From Galaxea fascicularis (taxonomy: Eukaryota > Cnidaria > Anthozoa > Scleractinia > Euphylliidae): 64,000 bases of DNA. The stretch is from the NCBI GenBank assembly GCA_948470475.1, contig OX419347.1, positions 7,135,993-7,199,992 on the forward strand, written 5' to 3'. Below the pieces are notes generated by a model. It was given only the letters and a program-made list of their open reading frames with translations, was not told the DNA's origin and made no database searches. Of this stretch, positions 1 through 9,536 are shown one piece after another (the stretch's first letter is position 1; each line of letters opens with the position of its first letter). The position numbers and the translations under genes were made by a program.

Positions 1-1957
1 CTGATGTTAATTAGTCCAAATGACAATGGCAGAAGAACTGCCGAAACATGTTTTCTTTAAAAAATGTTGTTTCCTTTCTTATCTTTACTGCTATTATCTA
101 TACAATGAAGCTCAATTTAAACCAAGAAAAACACCATCAAACACAACGAACCAGTGCAAAACAAAAAACACCACAGTGGGTAATAATCATTACCCACGGT
201 TGGATGTCTAGTTGTGACATCCAACACTACTCAGCCCTTTTACAATGGAGGTAAGTATTTGCTGCAACTCACAAAATGCACTACAGAAAATTATGTTACT
301 TATCATAACTCATCATTTCTACAGTGTAATTATGGATATACTAACAGCAACAGTAATTTTGCTTTTAATTGCAGATCACCAGCTTCTCTGCAGTGACATA
401 TTGAATGGATTAAATGGTTTTCAGAAGAAGTCGCAGGCAGCTTCTTCACATTGTTTACAGTTTATTTTTCAGTTAAACCAGTGAACCAGCAAAATCAACT
501 GCACATTTCAACCCTCACAATGAAACTTGAAACTGGAGCAATGTACAAGACTTCATTAAAGCCACTAAATAGCATATAAAAACAGGTTCTGCCACAAGAA
601 GACATGAAACATTCTTTCTTCAAAGTGTTGTTGCTTGCTTGGTCAGGATGACCACCATATCATTTCACCATGCTACAATAAACTGCAGCTGTATTATGTG
701 ATTGGTAATTTCCATGACCTTGTCTGGATGTCATTATGAAGAAAGCAATGAAATATTAACACTTGCATGTGAATTAAGTCACATCATCAAGTTAACACAA
801 CTGAATCTTGAACGTTGCAGAATGGACATGCATGGTTTTGCTATTTTTCAGCTGCCAAAACAACAGTCATGGTCTCGTCTTGCAACTTTGGTCACAGTTA
901 CAGTGTACATTGAGATACGAAAGCGCTGATGATGAATTTAAGCACCTGATTTGGCAGCAAAAGTCAGATCTTGTTAGATCCTATCACTTATGCTCACAAT
1001 ATGAACAAAGAGGCTATGAGCCACTGAGCTCTCAAAATGAATGATGAAAGGGTGAATATGTGGAGCCCACTGAACTGTGTTAACATTAATCCATTTCGAG
1101 TGGCATCCACTCCCACAAAACGTGTGTCATGCCCTTTTTCTTATACAAAGTGTTGTATCTTGACGTTATTATTCAATCATTAAAATTGTGTTTCAACCTG
1201 AATTTTCCATGGCAGTAGCAGTAGCGCTATTAACAGGGTCCAACTGTATACTTCGACATTGAGTTACTGTAAAACATAGTGATCTAAAAATGTACTTATA
1301 ATAAATCATGTTTATTAACATTAATGAATTGTGTAAAAATGAACTGACTGTGTTAAACTAAAAATTCAACGCAGCACATCGAATCATGCTGATGTTGGAA
1401 GAAGGGATTATAATTATTGTTAAGTGCCCTGATCAGAATCTTGAGAATCAGGACCAACTGCATGCAACATCACTCTAAAGGAAACCACAAGAGATGAGCA
1501 GTGTAGCCAATAATTCAATTTTATTTACTTTTTCCTTAACTTCTTTCGGTTCCCTTGTTCTTTTCATGGGTTATGATTCAAAGGAATGCACCCTACACCT
1601 TTTAAACTAGCACATAAATATTTCTGAAAAGAATTAACCTCAAGCACTTCTGGTCACAGGAAACATAAAATTTGGGACTTGAACTGACACTTTCCACTGT
1701 TGAATAACGTTCTAATTACTGGAACTGTGATACGTCGATGTTTTACTCGGACCCTCCATCAAAACCTTGGTTTGACGATTCGTCACCTTCAGCATTCTTA
1801 CCTCATGGAAACATGTTGTAATATGGGGTAATCATAACCAGTAATTTCAGTCCCAATGTACTGCAAGTTCGAGGTTCAAGACAAGACAATATTAAATACT
1901 GCCCATCATCCATGAGCTGGCTCATAGGAGCCTTTGATTTATTTTCAAAACCTTTAC
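1..1957. other. Gene-poor stretch; possible short spliced plus-strand transcript
   Basis: No protein family is recognisable on either strand. A good donor (GGAG then GTAAGTAT, GT at 251) and an acceptor (TTTTAATTGCAG ending at 374) frame a possible 124-base intron on the plus strand; the joined reading continues from 375 to a stop at 482-484 and resembles nothing I know. The rest is AT-rich non-coding sequence that probably belongs to introns or the 3' flank of the minus-strand PA14 gene. Confidence 0.25.
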
Positions 1958-2125
1958 CTGGTGAATAAAGAAGATGCTTAAGATCCAATGGCCTTGCAGC
2001 GCTTGATCCGGGGTATTTGACGTGAATACACGTGTGATCATTGTCGACATAGTTTGTGTAGAGCTTCAATATAGTACAACTTTCTTTTTTCTAGCTGTTG
2101 TAAACATGATGTTTGCAGTAAATGC
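1958..2125 (-). pseudogene. PA14-domain gene, downstream exon with frameshift (fibrocystin-L-like)
   Basis: This is the second half of a PA14 domain, an extracellular beta-barrel carbohydrate-binding or adhesive module. On the minus strand it starts after a strong acceptor (TTGTTCTTATTTTAG) and ends at a donor (CACCAG then GTAAAG). Its first base completes the AG left over by the exon at 8276-8600, so the two exons join in phase. The reading gives LEKRKLYYIEALHK, the characteristic PA14 strand, but then meets a stop; a +1 shift resumes with NDHTCIHVKYPGSS, which is again PA14-like. The break suggests a pseudogene, or a sequencing error at this spot. The intron to the upstream exon now contains a complete LTR retrotransposon. 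Confidence 0.6.
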
Positions 2126-2266
2126 CTAAAATAAGAACAACACAGATAAGCAATTCGGAAATCCAAGCCTTTCATTTCAAATTAAATACTGTGTAAGATG
2201 GACTGTGGATTTCGTATCCAAGGCAAACTGCCAAAATAGAATAAAACACGCGGATGCAGTATCTTA

Positions 2267-3116
2267 GGCCTGGCTCAGACGCCGTATTTCAGCCGAGCCG
2301 AATCGAACTCAACGAATTAAGTTCGTGTAAAGTATGGCGTCTGAATCAACTTGTTGGGAACGGCTGATTTAATTTAGATCGGCTGAGCCAATTAATCCCG
2401 CCTGGCTCAGCAGGGAAGAACGGCTGTAGACCGGCTATGATTCAGACGCCGTACTTAACATGAGCCGAATCAAATGCAGAACTTATTTTAATGTATTTTT
2501 CATGTTGTTTTTACATGAGAGCATGCGCAAAGGCATCACGTGATCAGTATTTTGGATCTCGTCCCCAGAGCTCACGATCATTCTGGCCTGCGGCAGAAAT
2601 CGAGAGCTCTGGCCAGTTCCGAAATATGCGCAGTCGAAGTAAAGGTGCATTTTTGCAACCGTTGGCAACCATTATTCTTTCAAACTTCTGAGTTTGTGTA
2701 GAAGAGCCGGTTTGGAATCAGCCAGAGCTCTCGATTTCTGCCGCAGGCCAGAAGGAACGTGGGCTCTGGGGACGAGAATGATAGCGGGGCAAAAAATGTT
2801 TTCACGTGATTAGAATTTTTGATCCGTAAAATAAAACCAACCGTCCGTGAAGTGGGCTGAAAAAAAACCCTTGTACACGGACGTCTGAGATAGTAGCATT
2901 TTGAGCGGAAGAAGGATCTTGTTTGCAGATCTCGGCGTGTGCCATGTTTACAATTGTATGCTAAACCTTTGACCGAATCTTAATTTTCTTCAGTGAATTA
3001 ATTTCGGCCGAATAAAGCTCGGCGTCTAAATCAATTCAGCCAGGATTAAGTAATTTACGTCGGCCTGTCGTTGAATTCGATTCGGTTTGGCTGAAGTATG
3101 GCGTCTGAACCGGGCC
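2267..3116. mobile_element. Harbinger-like MITE, TSD TTA
   Basis: The ends form terminal inverted repeats of about 50 bp (left begins GGCCTGGCTCAGACGCC, right complement begins GGCCCGGTTCAGACGCC). The element is flanked by TTA at 2264-2266 and 3117-3119. A 3-bp TTA/TAA duplication and GG-starting ends are typical of PIF/Harbinger. No transposase is present, so it is non-autonomous. A second palindrome sits inside (2558-2776). Confidence 0.7.
2558..2776. repeat. Nested inverted repeat inside the Harbinger-like MITE
   Basis: Arms at 2558-2614 and 2721-2776 are nearly perfect complements over about 57 bases, starting with CTCGTCCCCAGAGCTC and centred on GGCCTGCGGCAGAAATC. They enclose about 106 bases. 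This looks like a smaller foldback element inserted in the larger one. Confidence 0.6.
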
Positions 3117-3725
3117 TTAAACACTTCAAAATATTTTTTGCTCCTCCAGGAGTCAATTGTCTTGGTCAGGATTTAGTTAATCTCACATGCCTTCCTGATA
3201 GAATCACGTTTAACCCTTTAAACCCTAAGAGTGATCAGCATCAAATTTCTCCTTGTAATATCAATGTGCTATAAAACATAGTGGTTAGGAGAATTAAGGA
3301 CAGCATCACCCAAGATCAGTGAACTTGTTTGATATTTTAACAACTTCTCCCCACTACTTCCATAGAAAATGTGTTGGGCCAACAAATGAGAATTTAAATT
3401 TTCATCTTAGGGTTTAATGGGTTAATGTAGAGTTTTTCAATTGGAATGGGACACATGTCTTCTCCCCCTTACATGATTGTTAAGGAGAAAGTGTTCGGAG
3501 ACTGTAGTTGGCTTGCAATAAGAAGTGAGAATATTGACTAATCTTCAATAAATATAACTAATCTTACTGTCCGTTCAATCGATTGATCTGAGAAAAACGG
3601 CACTTCTCTTCTCGCAGTCCATAAAACCATACTTAGTCGTCAAAAAAGATCTGATTTCAAACACGCCTTCAAAAACTGTAAAATTTCAATCTCTACCTTC
3701 ACGAAGCATGCGCAGTTTACCTGTC

Positions 3726-3882
3726 TGTTATATCTCATGAATATTCATGTAAGTGAGCGCATGCTCAGTTCAAGGTCTTTTACCATGTGCTTTCGCTCGT
3801 TCGACATGTTGAATTAAATCGTTGAGTTCTACAGTATACTTTATGTGTTTTCCCACGGTCACTCGAACCCCATTACACAACA
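3726..3882 (+). repeat. Gypsy-1 5' LTR
   Basis: 157 bp, starting TGTTATATCTCATG and ending CCATTACACAACA. I see no difference from the 3' LTR. It should hold the promoter and the R region; no clear TATA box stands out. Confidence 0.92.
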
Positions 3883-3885
3883 AAC

Positions 3886-3898
3886 TGGCGACGAGGAT
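3886..3898 (+). promoter_or_regulatory. Candidate primer-binding site of Gypsy-1
   Basis: TGGCGACGAGGAT lies three bases inside the 5' LTR. Gypsy-2 has the near-identical TGGCGACAAGGAT at the same place (35671-35683), so the motif is a conserved feature of this clade. The matching tRNA was not determined. Confidence 0.6.
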
Positions 3899-3918
3899 AA
3901 AGAAATCGATTTGCAACG

Positions 3919-5265
3919 ATGACACAGCATTTAGGACCGCAGTTCGGAATTCTGGAACCGTTTGATGGCGTTGACTTCACAGATTACAGCGAACGCCTCA
4001 ACTCCTACTTCGTTGCAAACAACATCGGTCAATTCGCAGACGATGCGACAGCAGCAGTGAAACGAGAAGCAGACAAGAAGAAAGTTGCCGTAACCATCTC
4101 TTTGATCGGTAAGACAGCATACAGTACACTTAAGGATCTTTGTCTACCAGATTTACCTGCTCAGAAAACATACGAAGAGCTCACTGAAATTTTGAAGGGC
4201 TATTACAAACCCAAGGTACTCGAAGTTGCAGAATCTTACCGTTTCCATCACACCGTCCAGAGTGAGAATGAAACTGTAACTGAGTACGCAAACACACTTA
4301 AACGCTTAGCAGTGAACTGTAATTTTGGCACTTATCTTACAAGAGCTTTGAGAGATCAATTCGTGGGAGGAGTGAGAAGCCAAACTACAAGGAAAAAGCT
4401 ACTCTCAGAAGATAGGACCTTCGATCAAGCTCTTAAGGTAGCTCAAGCAGATGAATTGGCAGAGAGAGAATCCAGAAGTTTTCGGGCTAGTGCTGACACT
4501 TCCAGTGCTAAAGTTCAACCTGTGCATGCTGTCCACAAGAAACCTACTCCTCACCAAGAAAACAGAAAACCAACTGCTGTTAAAACCAAACTTGATGAAA
4601 AACAGTGTTTTAGGTGTGGTTCTTCACAACATATGGCAGACAAGTGCAGTCATGTCAAGTCTACATGCAGCTATTGTAAAAATAGTGGACACCTTGCTAA
4701 GGTTTGTTTCAAGAAAAAGAGAGAAAGTAGTTACAATAAAACTCACCAAGTTACAGCCACACCAGCTCAAGAGGAAATTCCTAGTGAGGATGAAAAGGAC
4801 ACTGACAATCGTTTTACAGTGTACATGAGAAGTGTGAAATCGTTGGGTAGTGCTACAACTATTCCACCCTTTTACAACCTTTCAGTTACCATTGAGGACA
4901 TGGAGGTTCCTATGGAAGTTGACACTGGTAGTTCAGTAACTTTGTTAGGGTCTGCAGATTTTTCTAAACTGGGAGGTAAAATTGATACACTCAAACCCTC
5001 CACAGTCATTCTGAAAAGCTACACAGGGAATGTCATTGAATGTCTGGGGGAAAAGGACATGAGAGTTCAGATTGGAAATCAGGTTGACACCCTCTTAATT
5101 CGTGTTGTTCATGGGCCATCACTCCTTGGTCGTGACATGATGTCTAAGTTTACATTACCTTGGCAGAATATTTTCAGTACTGTTTCAACTACAGCTGAGG
5201 ACATTGTATGTCAATACCCTGATTTGTTTGACAACAACACGGTGGGAAAACTGAAAGGCATTTAG
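3919..5265 (+). CDS. Gypsy-1 Gag and aspartic protease
   Basis: The protein has 448 residues from the ATG at 3919. The N-terminal half is Gag-like (capsid/nucleocapsid precursor that packages element RNA). Two CCHC zinc knuckles follow, CFRCGSSQHMADKC and CSYCKNSGHLAKVC, at about residues 230-265, with a basic linker. A retropepsin-type protease motif, MEVDTGSSVTLLG, lies at about residues 331-343, and LLGRDMM further on is the usual second protease motif. The frame ends at a TAG (5263-5265) shortly after the protease; the same frame continues into the RT, so in an intact relative Gag, protease and Pol would be one polyprotein. I cannot exclude stop-codon readthrough, but a second stop 84 bases on makes damage more likely. 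Confidence 0.9.
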   Translation: MTQHLGPQFGILEPFDGVDFTDYSERLNSYFVANNIGQFADDATAAVKREADKKKVAVTISLIGKTAYSTLKDLCLPDLPAQKTYEELTEILKGYYKPKVLEVAESYRFHHTVQSENETVTEYANTLKRLAVNCNFGTYLTRALRDQFVGGVRSQTTRKKLLSEDRTFDQALKVAQADELAERESRSFRASADTSSAKVQPVHAVHKKPTPHQENRKPTAVKTKLDEKQCFRCGSSQHMADKCSHVKSTCSYCKNSGHLAKVCFKKKRESSYNKTHQVTATPAQEEIPSEDEKDTDNRFTVYMRSVKSLGSATTIPPFYNLSVTIEDMEVPMEVDTGSSVTLLGSADFSKLGGKIDTLKPSTVILKSYTGNVIECLGEKDMRVQIGNQVDTLLIRVVHGPSLLGRDMMSKFTLPWQNIFSTVSTTAEDIVCQYPDLFDNNTVGKLKGI

Positions 5266-5361
5266 GTGTCATTGCATGTGAAAGAAGTAAATCCTGTGTT
5301 CACCAAACCTCGAGTTGTACCCTTCGCGATTCGATCCAAGTATGAGTAAACTCTAAAGAAA

Positions 5362-8010
5362 TTGGTGGATGAGGATATCATTGAGAAAGTAGAACATTCA
5401 GAATGGGCCTCACCAACTGTTCCTATTGTGAAACCAAGTGGTGATCTGAGAATTTGTGGGGATTACTCTGTTACCATTAACAAATTTTCAATTTTTGAGC
5501 AATACCCAGTACCAACTCTTGAGGAACTGTTAAGCAAACTGTCAGGGGGAAAGAGATTTACTAAGATAGATCTTTCCCAGGCCTACCATCAACTGGAACT
5601 TACACCTGAAAGTAGAAAATACACTACCATCAATACGCATCTGGGTCTGTACCAGTACAAACGCCTGACCTACGGAGTTAGTAGTGCAGTATCTATTTTC
5701 CAACGCACCATGGAAAATGTCTTAAAGGATCTTCCAGGTTGCTATGTGCGCATTGATGACATACTCATTTCGGGGGAGTCAGATGAAATCCACTTAGAGA
5801 ACCTACATCGGATTTTACAGAGATTACAGGAATGTGGACTGAAACTTAACCCTGACAAGTTTCATTTCATGCTTGATGAAGTTGTGTACCTGGGCACAAC
5901 AATTTCCGCTGCTGGAATTTCACCTACCAAGGAGAAAGTTAATGCCATTCAGCAGGCAGCACCTCCAGCAAGTGTACATGAGCTACAATCTTTCCTGGGA
6001 AGTGCAAATTTCCTTCGTAAATTTGTGCCAGATTTTGCAAGAATTGCCTCACCTCTGTACAGATTACTTCGTAAAGGGACACCCTGGAAATGGGGAAAAC
6101 CTGAACAGGATGCTTTTGATACCATCAAAGCAGCTTTATGTTCTGACTCGATTTTGCTTCACTATGATCCTGTGGCTGAACTGGTTTTGCAGTGTGACGC
6201 ATCTTCTGTTGGCGTGGGAGCTGCATTACTTCAACCTGGGGCTGATGGGTCTTTGCAACCAGTTACTTATGCATCTCGAATATTGAACAGTGCAGAACAA
6301 AATTACTCCCAGATTGAACGTGAGTCTTTAGCGATTGTTTTTGGAGTCACCAAGTTCCGTCAGTACTTACTGGGAAGACATTTCAAACTGTTGACAGACC
6401 ACAAACCTTTGATTACTTTGCTGGGAGAGCATAAACCTGTGCCCCAGCTAGCTTCAGCCAGAATCAAAAGATGGTCGTTACTTCTCGCTGCTTATGACTA
6501 CACCATTGAATTCATTCCTGGTAAAGAAAATGTGTATGCAGATTTCCTTTCCAGAAAGCCAATTGCCGCTGAACCCTCTTCAGCAGAGCAAGTAACTGTG
6601 AATGTGATGTTTATTGAGGGAGATCAGTTTGTGAATGCTTCAGTGGTTGCTATGGAAACAAAAAGGGATCCACTACTTAGCAAAGTTTTACACTACACTC
6701 AAAACGGCTGGCCAGAACACCCTGAACCAGTATTTCAACCCTATTACAGCAAACGACTCGACCTTTCCCATGAAGATGGTATTCTACTATGGAACTCTCG
6801 GGTTGTGATACCAGAGTCACTGCGTAGCCTCCTACTCAAGGACCTACATGCCGAGCACCTTGGTATGGTTAAAATGAAGCAACTAGCACGAAAGTATTTA
6901 TGGTGGCCTGGACTGGACAAAGAAATAGAGGAAACTGTCAAGTTGTGTACTGCTTGCCAGGAAGCGGCTAAATCACCAGCATCATCCCAACCTGCTTTGT
7001 GGTCATGGCCAGGTGGACCATGGAAGCGCCTGCACTTAGACTTTGCCGGACCCTACCTAGGAAAAATGTTCCTAGTGATAGTGGATGCTTACTCTAAATT
7101 TTTGGAAGTAGTACCAATGTCACATGCCACTTCTACTAACACCATTGCTGCTCTGAGGCATGTTTTCAGCTACTTCGGTTTACCTGAACATCTGGTAACT
7201 GATAATGGCAGCCAATTCACAAGTGCAGAATTCCAGAAATTTCTCAGGGAGAATGATATACAGCATACCCTTACAGCTCCTGGGCATCCAGCAACAAATG
7301 GGCTAGCAGAACGTTATGTTGGAGAATTCAAAGACAAGCTGAACAAGATTGGTGATACTGGCGAACCTTTACAGACAAAACTAGATCGGTTCTTATTGAC
7401 ACACAGAGCCACGCCTACTTCATTTGGAAAGTCACCTTCTGAATTGCTCATGAACAGACAACCTAGAATTAGACTCAGTGCTTTAAGACGTAAGAGCACT
7501 AAACAAGACGTTAAGGTTTTTCAAGACAACCTTGACAACAAGCCCAAGTTTACACACGATCAGCCAGTTTTCGTCCGTAATTTCGGGCAAGGAGCCAAAT
7601 GGGTACCTGGAAGGATTGCGGGAACAGTCAGTCCTAGAAATTTTGATGTTCAAGTGGGAGACACTCTGTGGAAACGACACGAGGAACAGCTTCGCCCGAG
7701 ACTCATTCCCACAACACAATGCTCCGAGCTAAAACTTCGTGAAGCTCAAACACTAGAGTCAGTGGAGATGTTACCACCAGAACTAGATAATGTTCCCATT
7801 ACCCCGACTCACCCACCAACAACGACAGAAAAGGAGACGGGGAAAAGCACCCTACAAAAGGACATTCCAGTGTTGAATTCTGAGTCCGAAGTTACTCTGA
7901 AACCTCAGGACCTGTACAACCAAGAGTCTAAACCTCCAGAACCCTTACCTGAGATGCCAGAGCGGAGATACCCTCTCAGGGAACGAAAACCACCTCAGAG
8001 ATATTATTGA
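5362..8010 (+). CDS. Gypsy-1 Pol: reverse transcriptase, RNase H, integrase
   Basis: About 880 residues in the same frame as Gag, beginning after the second in-frame stop (5347-5349). Domains in order: RT with the fingers motif (GDYSVTINK), TKIDLSQAYHQ and the catalytic IDDIL at about residue 130; RNase H with LQCDASSVGVGAALL and TDHKPL; integrase with the HHCC zinc finger ending LCTACQ, and the catalytic triad in LHLDFAG, TDNGSQF and NGLAERY. The C-terminus has a short beta-barrel region and a Pro/Glu-rich tail. The catalytic residues I can see are all present. No methionine start is expected because translation would come through from Gag. Confidence 0.92.
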   Translation: MVDEDIIEKVEHSEWASPTVPIVKPSGDLRICGDYSVTINKFSIFEQYPVPTLEELLSKLSGGKRFTKIDLSQAYHQLELTPESRKYTTINTHLGLYQYKRLTYGVSSAVSIFQRTMENVLKDLPGCYVRIDDILISGESDEIHLENLHRILQRLQECGLKLNPDKFHFMLDEVVYLGTTISAAGISPTKEKVNAIQQAAPPASVHELQSFLGSANFLRKFVPDFARIASPLYRLLRKGTPWKWGKPEQDAFDTIKAALCSDSILLHYDPVAELVLQCDASSVGVGAALLQPGADGSLQPVTYASRILNSAEQNYSQIERESLAIVFGVTKFRQYLLGRHFKLLTDHKPLITLLGEHKPVPQLASARIKRWSLLLAAYDYTIEFIPGKENVYADFLSRKPIAAEPSSAEQVTVNVMFIEGDQFVNASVVAMETKRDPLLSKVLHYTQNGWPEHPEPVFQPYYSKRLDLSHEDGILLWNSRVVIPESLRSLLLKDLHAEHLGMVKMKQLARKYLWWPGLDKEIEETVKLCTACQEAAKSPASSQPALWSWPGGPWKRLHLDFAGPYLGKMFLVIVDAYSKFLEVVPMSHATSTNTIAALRHVFSYFGLPEHLVTDNGSQFTSAEFQKFLRENDIQHTLTAPGHPATNGLAERYVGEFKDKLNKIGDTGEPLQTKLDRFLLTHRATPTSFGKSPSELLMNRQPRIRLSALRRKSTKQDVKVFQDNLDNKPKFTHDQPVFVRNFGQGAKWVPGRIAGTVSPRNFDVQVGDTLWKRHEEQLRPRLIPTTQCSELKLREAQTLESVEMLPPELDNVPITPTHPPTTTEKETGKSTLQKDIPVLNSESEVTLKPQDLYNQESKPPEPLPEMPERRYPLRERKPPQRYY

Positions 8011-8105
8011 ACTGAGTTAAACATTTAGTGCAACCTAGATTTTTAGATTTTTATTATTTTATTGTTTGAGTCCACTGCTCAGTTTCAAATCACCTTACTG
8101 TACTT

Positions 8106-8118
8106 CAAGGGGGGCATT
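8106..8118 (+). promoter_or_regulatory. Gypsy-1 polypurine tract
   Basis: CAAGGGGGGCATT lies immediately before the 3' LTR. It is the expected site for plus-strand DNA priming. Confidence 0.7.
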
Positions 8119-8275
8119 TGTTATATCTCATGAATATTCATGTAAGTGAGCGCATGCTCAGTTCAAGGTCTTTTACCATGTGCTTTCGCTCGTTCGACAT
8201 GTTGAATTAAATCGTTGAGTTCTACAGTATACTTTATGTGTTTTCCCACGGTCACTCGAACCCCATTACACAACA
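8119..8275 (+). repeat. Gypsy-1 3' LTR
   Basis: 157 bp, read as identical to the copy at 3726-3882. It is followed directly by the target duplication CTGTC (8276-8280), which is also the end of a PA14 exon on the other strand. Confidence 0.92.
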
Positions 8276-8600
8276 CTGTCCCACTGGTCGTACCCAGTCC
8301 TATGATTCTGGTCAATCCTTATGAGTTCTTTCTTGTTCGCGGGTCTTTCGTCCAGACTCAAATACAACACACACTCAGAGTCGCAAGTCGCGTGAAAGGT
8401 GTAGTTTCCACTGATAGGAGGTATGAAGTAAGCCTGAAGTCTTTGGCCGTAGAAAATGTCGTCGTTGCGTGGTGATATCAGCGTTGAAAGAGTTTCAACA
8501 CTTTTTGGTGAGTTAGGAAATCGCTTGTCTGATGTCAAATGCTTCAAATACCAACCACCATTAAGTCCTCTCCAGACCTCCCGTCTCACCCCGTGGTACG
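8276..8600 (-). pseudogene. PA14-domain gene, exon cut at its 3' end by Gypsy-1
   Basis: On the minus strand this exon starts after the acceptor TTTGCCAACAG and encodes the first part of a PA14 domain (VWRGLNGGWYLKHL, then AYFIPPISGNYTFHATC and ECVLYLSLDE), as in fibrocystin-L and related cell-surface proteins. The domain is an extracellular beta-barrel module. The exon's last five bases, GACAG, are the retrotransposon target duplication; the other copy (3721-3725) still sits in front of the donor GTAAAC. Reading on into the LTR adds a few residues and then a stop, so a normal message would need removal of 4.5 kb or a cryptic donor. Assignment to PA14 is firm; the exact family member is not. 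Confidence 0.75.
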
Positions 8601-8732
8601 CTGTTGGCAAACACAAACAATGAAGAGACAGCTAGTGCTTTCAGTTGACTGTCGTACAACTCAAAACAGAGGAGACGGTAAATACTTTAGATCTGCCAAA
8701 GTCAACAGGCTTTGACAGCGCAAAGAATCAAT

Positions 8733-9099
8733 AGGGAGTTCAAGAAATGAGGACGGCGACGGCAACGAGAACGCCACAAAACAACGGGCTTGATGAGCAA
8801 AAACAATCGCTCTGCAGTGCGTCTTACATTTCAGGTACATTTCTTTGCCGTACTCTGCAAAACCAACGTAAAATGACCAAATTTTAGGTTTTCTCGAGAA
8901 CGTGAGCGTATGACAGCAAAATCTTCTTTCTTTCTCCTTACTTTGACGTCGTTCATACTAGCTTAGTTCATGGACAGTTCGCCAGCATTTCCCAAGTTAA
9001 ACACATTTTAATGATATTGCGAAAAAGATACAAAACGAGAAGTTATATTTTTAAATGACGTTCTCGTTGCCGTTGTCATCCTCGTTTCTTAAACTCCCT
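8733..9099. mobile_element. MITE with GACGGCAACGAGAACG-type TIRs, TSD AAT
   Basis: Inverted ends of about 41 bp, starting AGGGAGTTCAAGAAATGAGG on the left with the complement on the right. AAT flanks both sides (8730-8732, 9100-9102). It has no coding capacity. A relative in the opposite orientation lies at 11932-12308. Confidence 0.75.
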
Positions 9100-9300
9100 A
9101 ATAAGAATTTAAAGAAAACACACGCGCGAGGCTTGCTGATACAAATGTTTCGTCGCATGGACAGTGCGCTCGAACGCTATTCCATTTTCCTCTTTATCCC
9201 ATCCTTTTTGCTCTACTGTCGCCTCAAAAACTTAAACACGGTGGACTACTACGAGAAATTTCCAGGTCTGAGCTTGCGACATTCGCAGCGGCAGGCAATA

Positions 9301-9536
9301 GGCGGGTTTACATTAGACCCTCAAGTGCACTTCAAGTGTACTTGAGTTCAAGTACACATTCAAGGAAGGTTTCGACCTTACTTGAGAGTGCATTTCGGTA
9401 CTTTGATGTTTTGATGTTTCCGTGGCGACTAAGTACGATCAGTCAAGTGAAAGGAGAACCGTTCACACACAAGTTCATCTCAAGTGCACTTCAAACACAA
9501 TTCAAATGCACTTGAAATGTCTAATGTGAACCCACC
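9301..9536. mobile_element. Short MITE with TA target duplication
   Basis: Ends GGCGGGTTTACATTAGACC and complement GGTGGGTTCACATTAGAC are inverted repeats, with TA on both sides (9299-9300, 9537-9538). The interior is made of CAAGTGCACTT-like motifs in both orientations. TA duplication suggests a Tc1/mariner-type source. Confidence 0.65.

Larger units (their letters stand above)
3726..8275 (+). mobile_element. Gypsy-1: full-length Ty3/Gypsy LTR retrotransposon
   Basis: The element has LTRs of 157 bp at each end, starting TGTT and ending AACA, a 5-bp target duplication CTGTC (3721-3725 and 8276-8280), a primer-binding site just inside the 5' LTR, a purine tract before the 3' LTR, and a gag-protease-RT-RNase H-integrase reading in one frame. 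The two LTRs read as identical by eye, which implies a recent insertion. Two in-frame stops (5263-5265, 5347-5349) split the frame between protease and RT. It lies antisense within a PA14-domain gene and separates an exon from its splice donor. Confidence 0.93.

Noticed and set aside
1803..1957. A further PA14-gene exon between 1803 and 1957
   Set aside because: Possible acceptor and donor sites exist (donor near 1793), but no choice keeps the phase of the exon ending at 1958.
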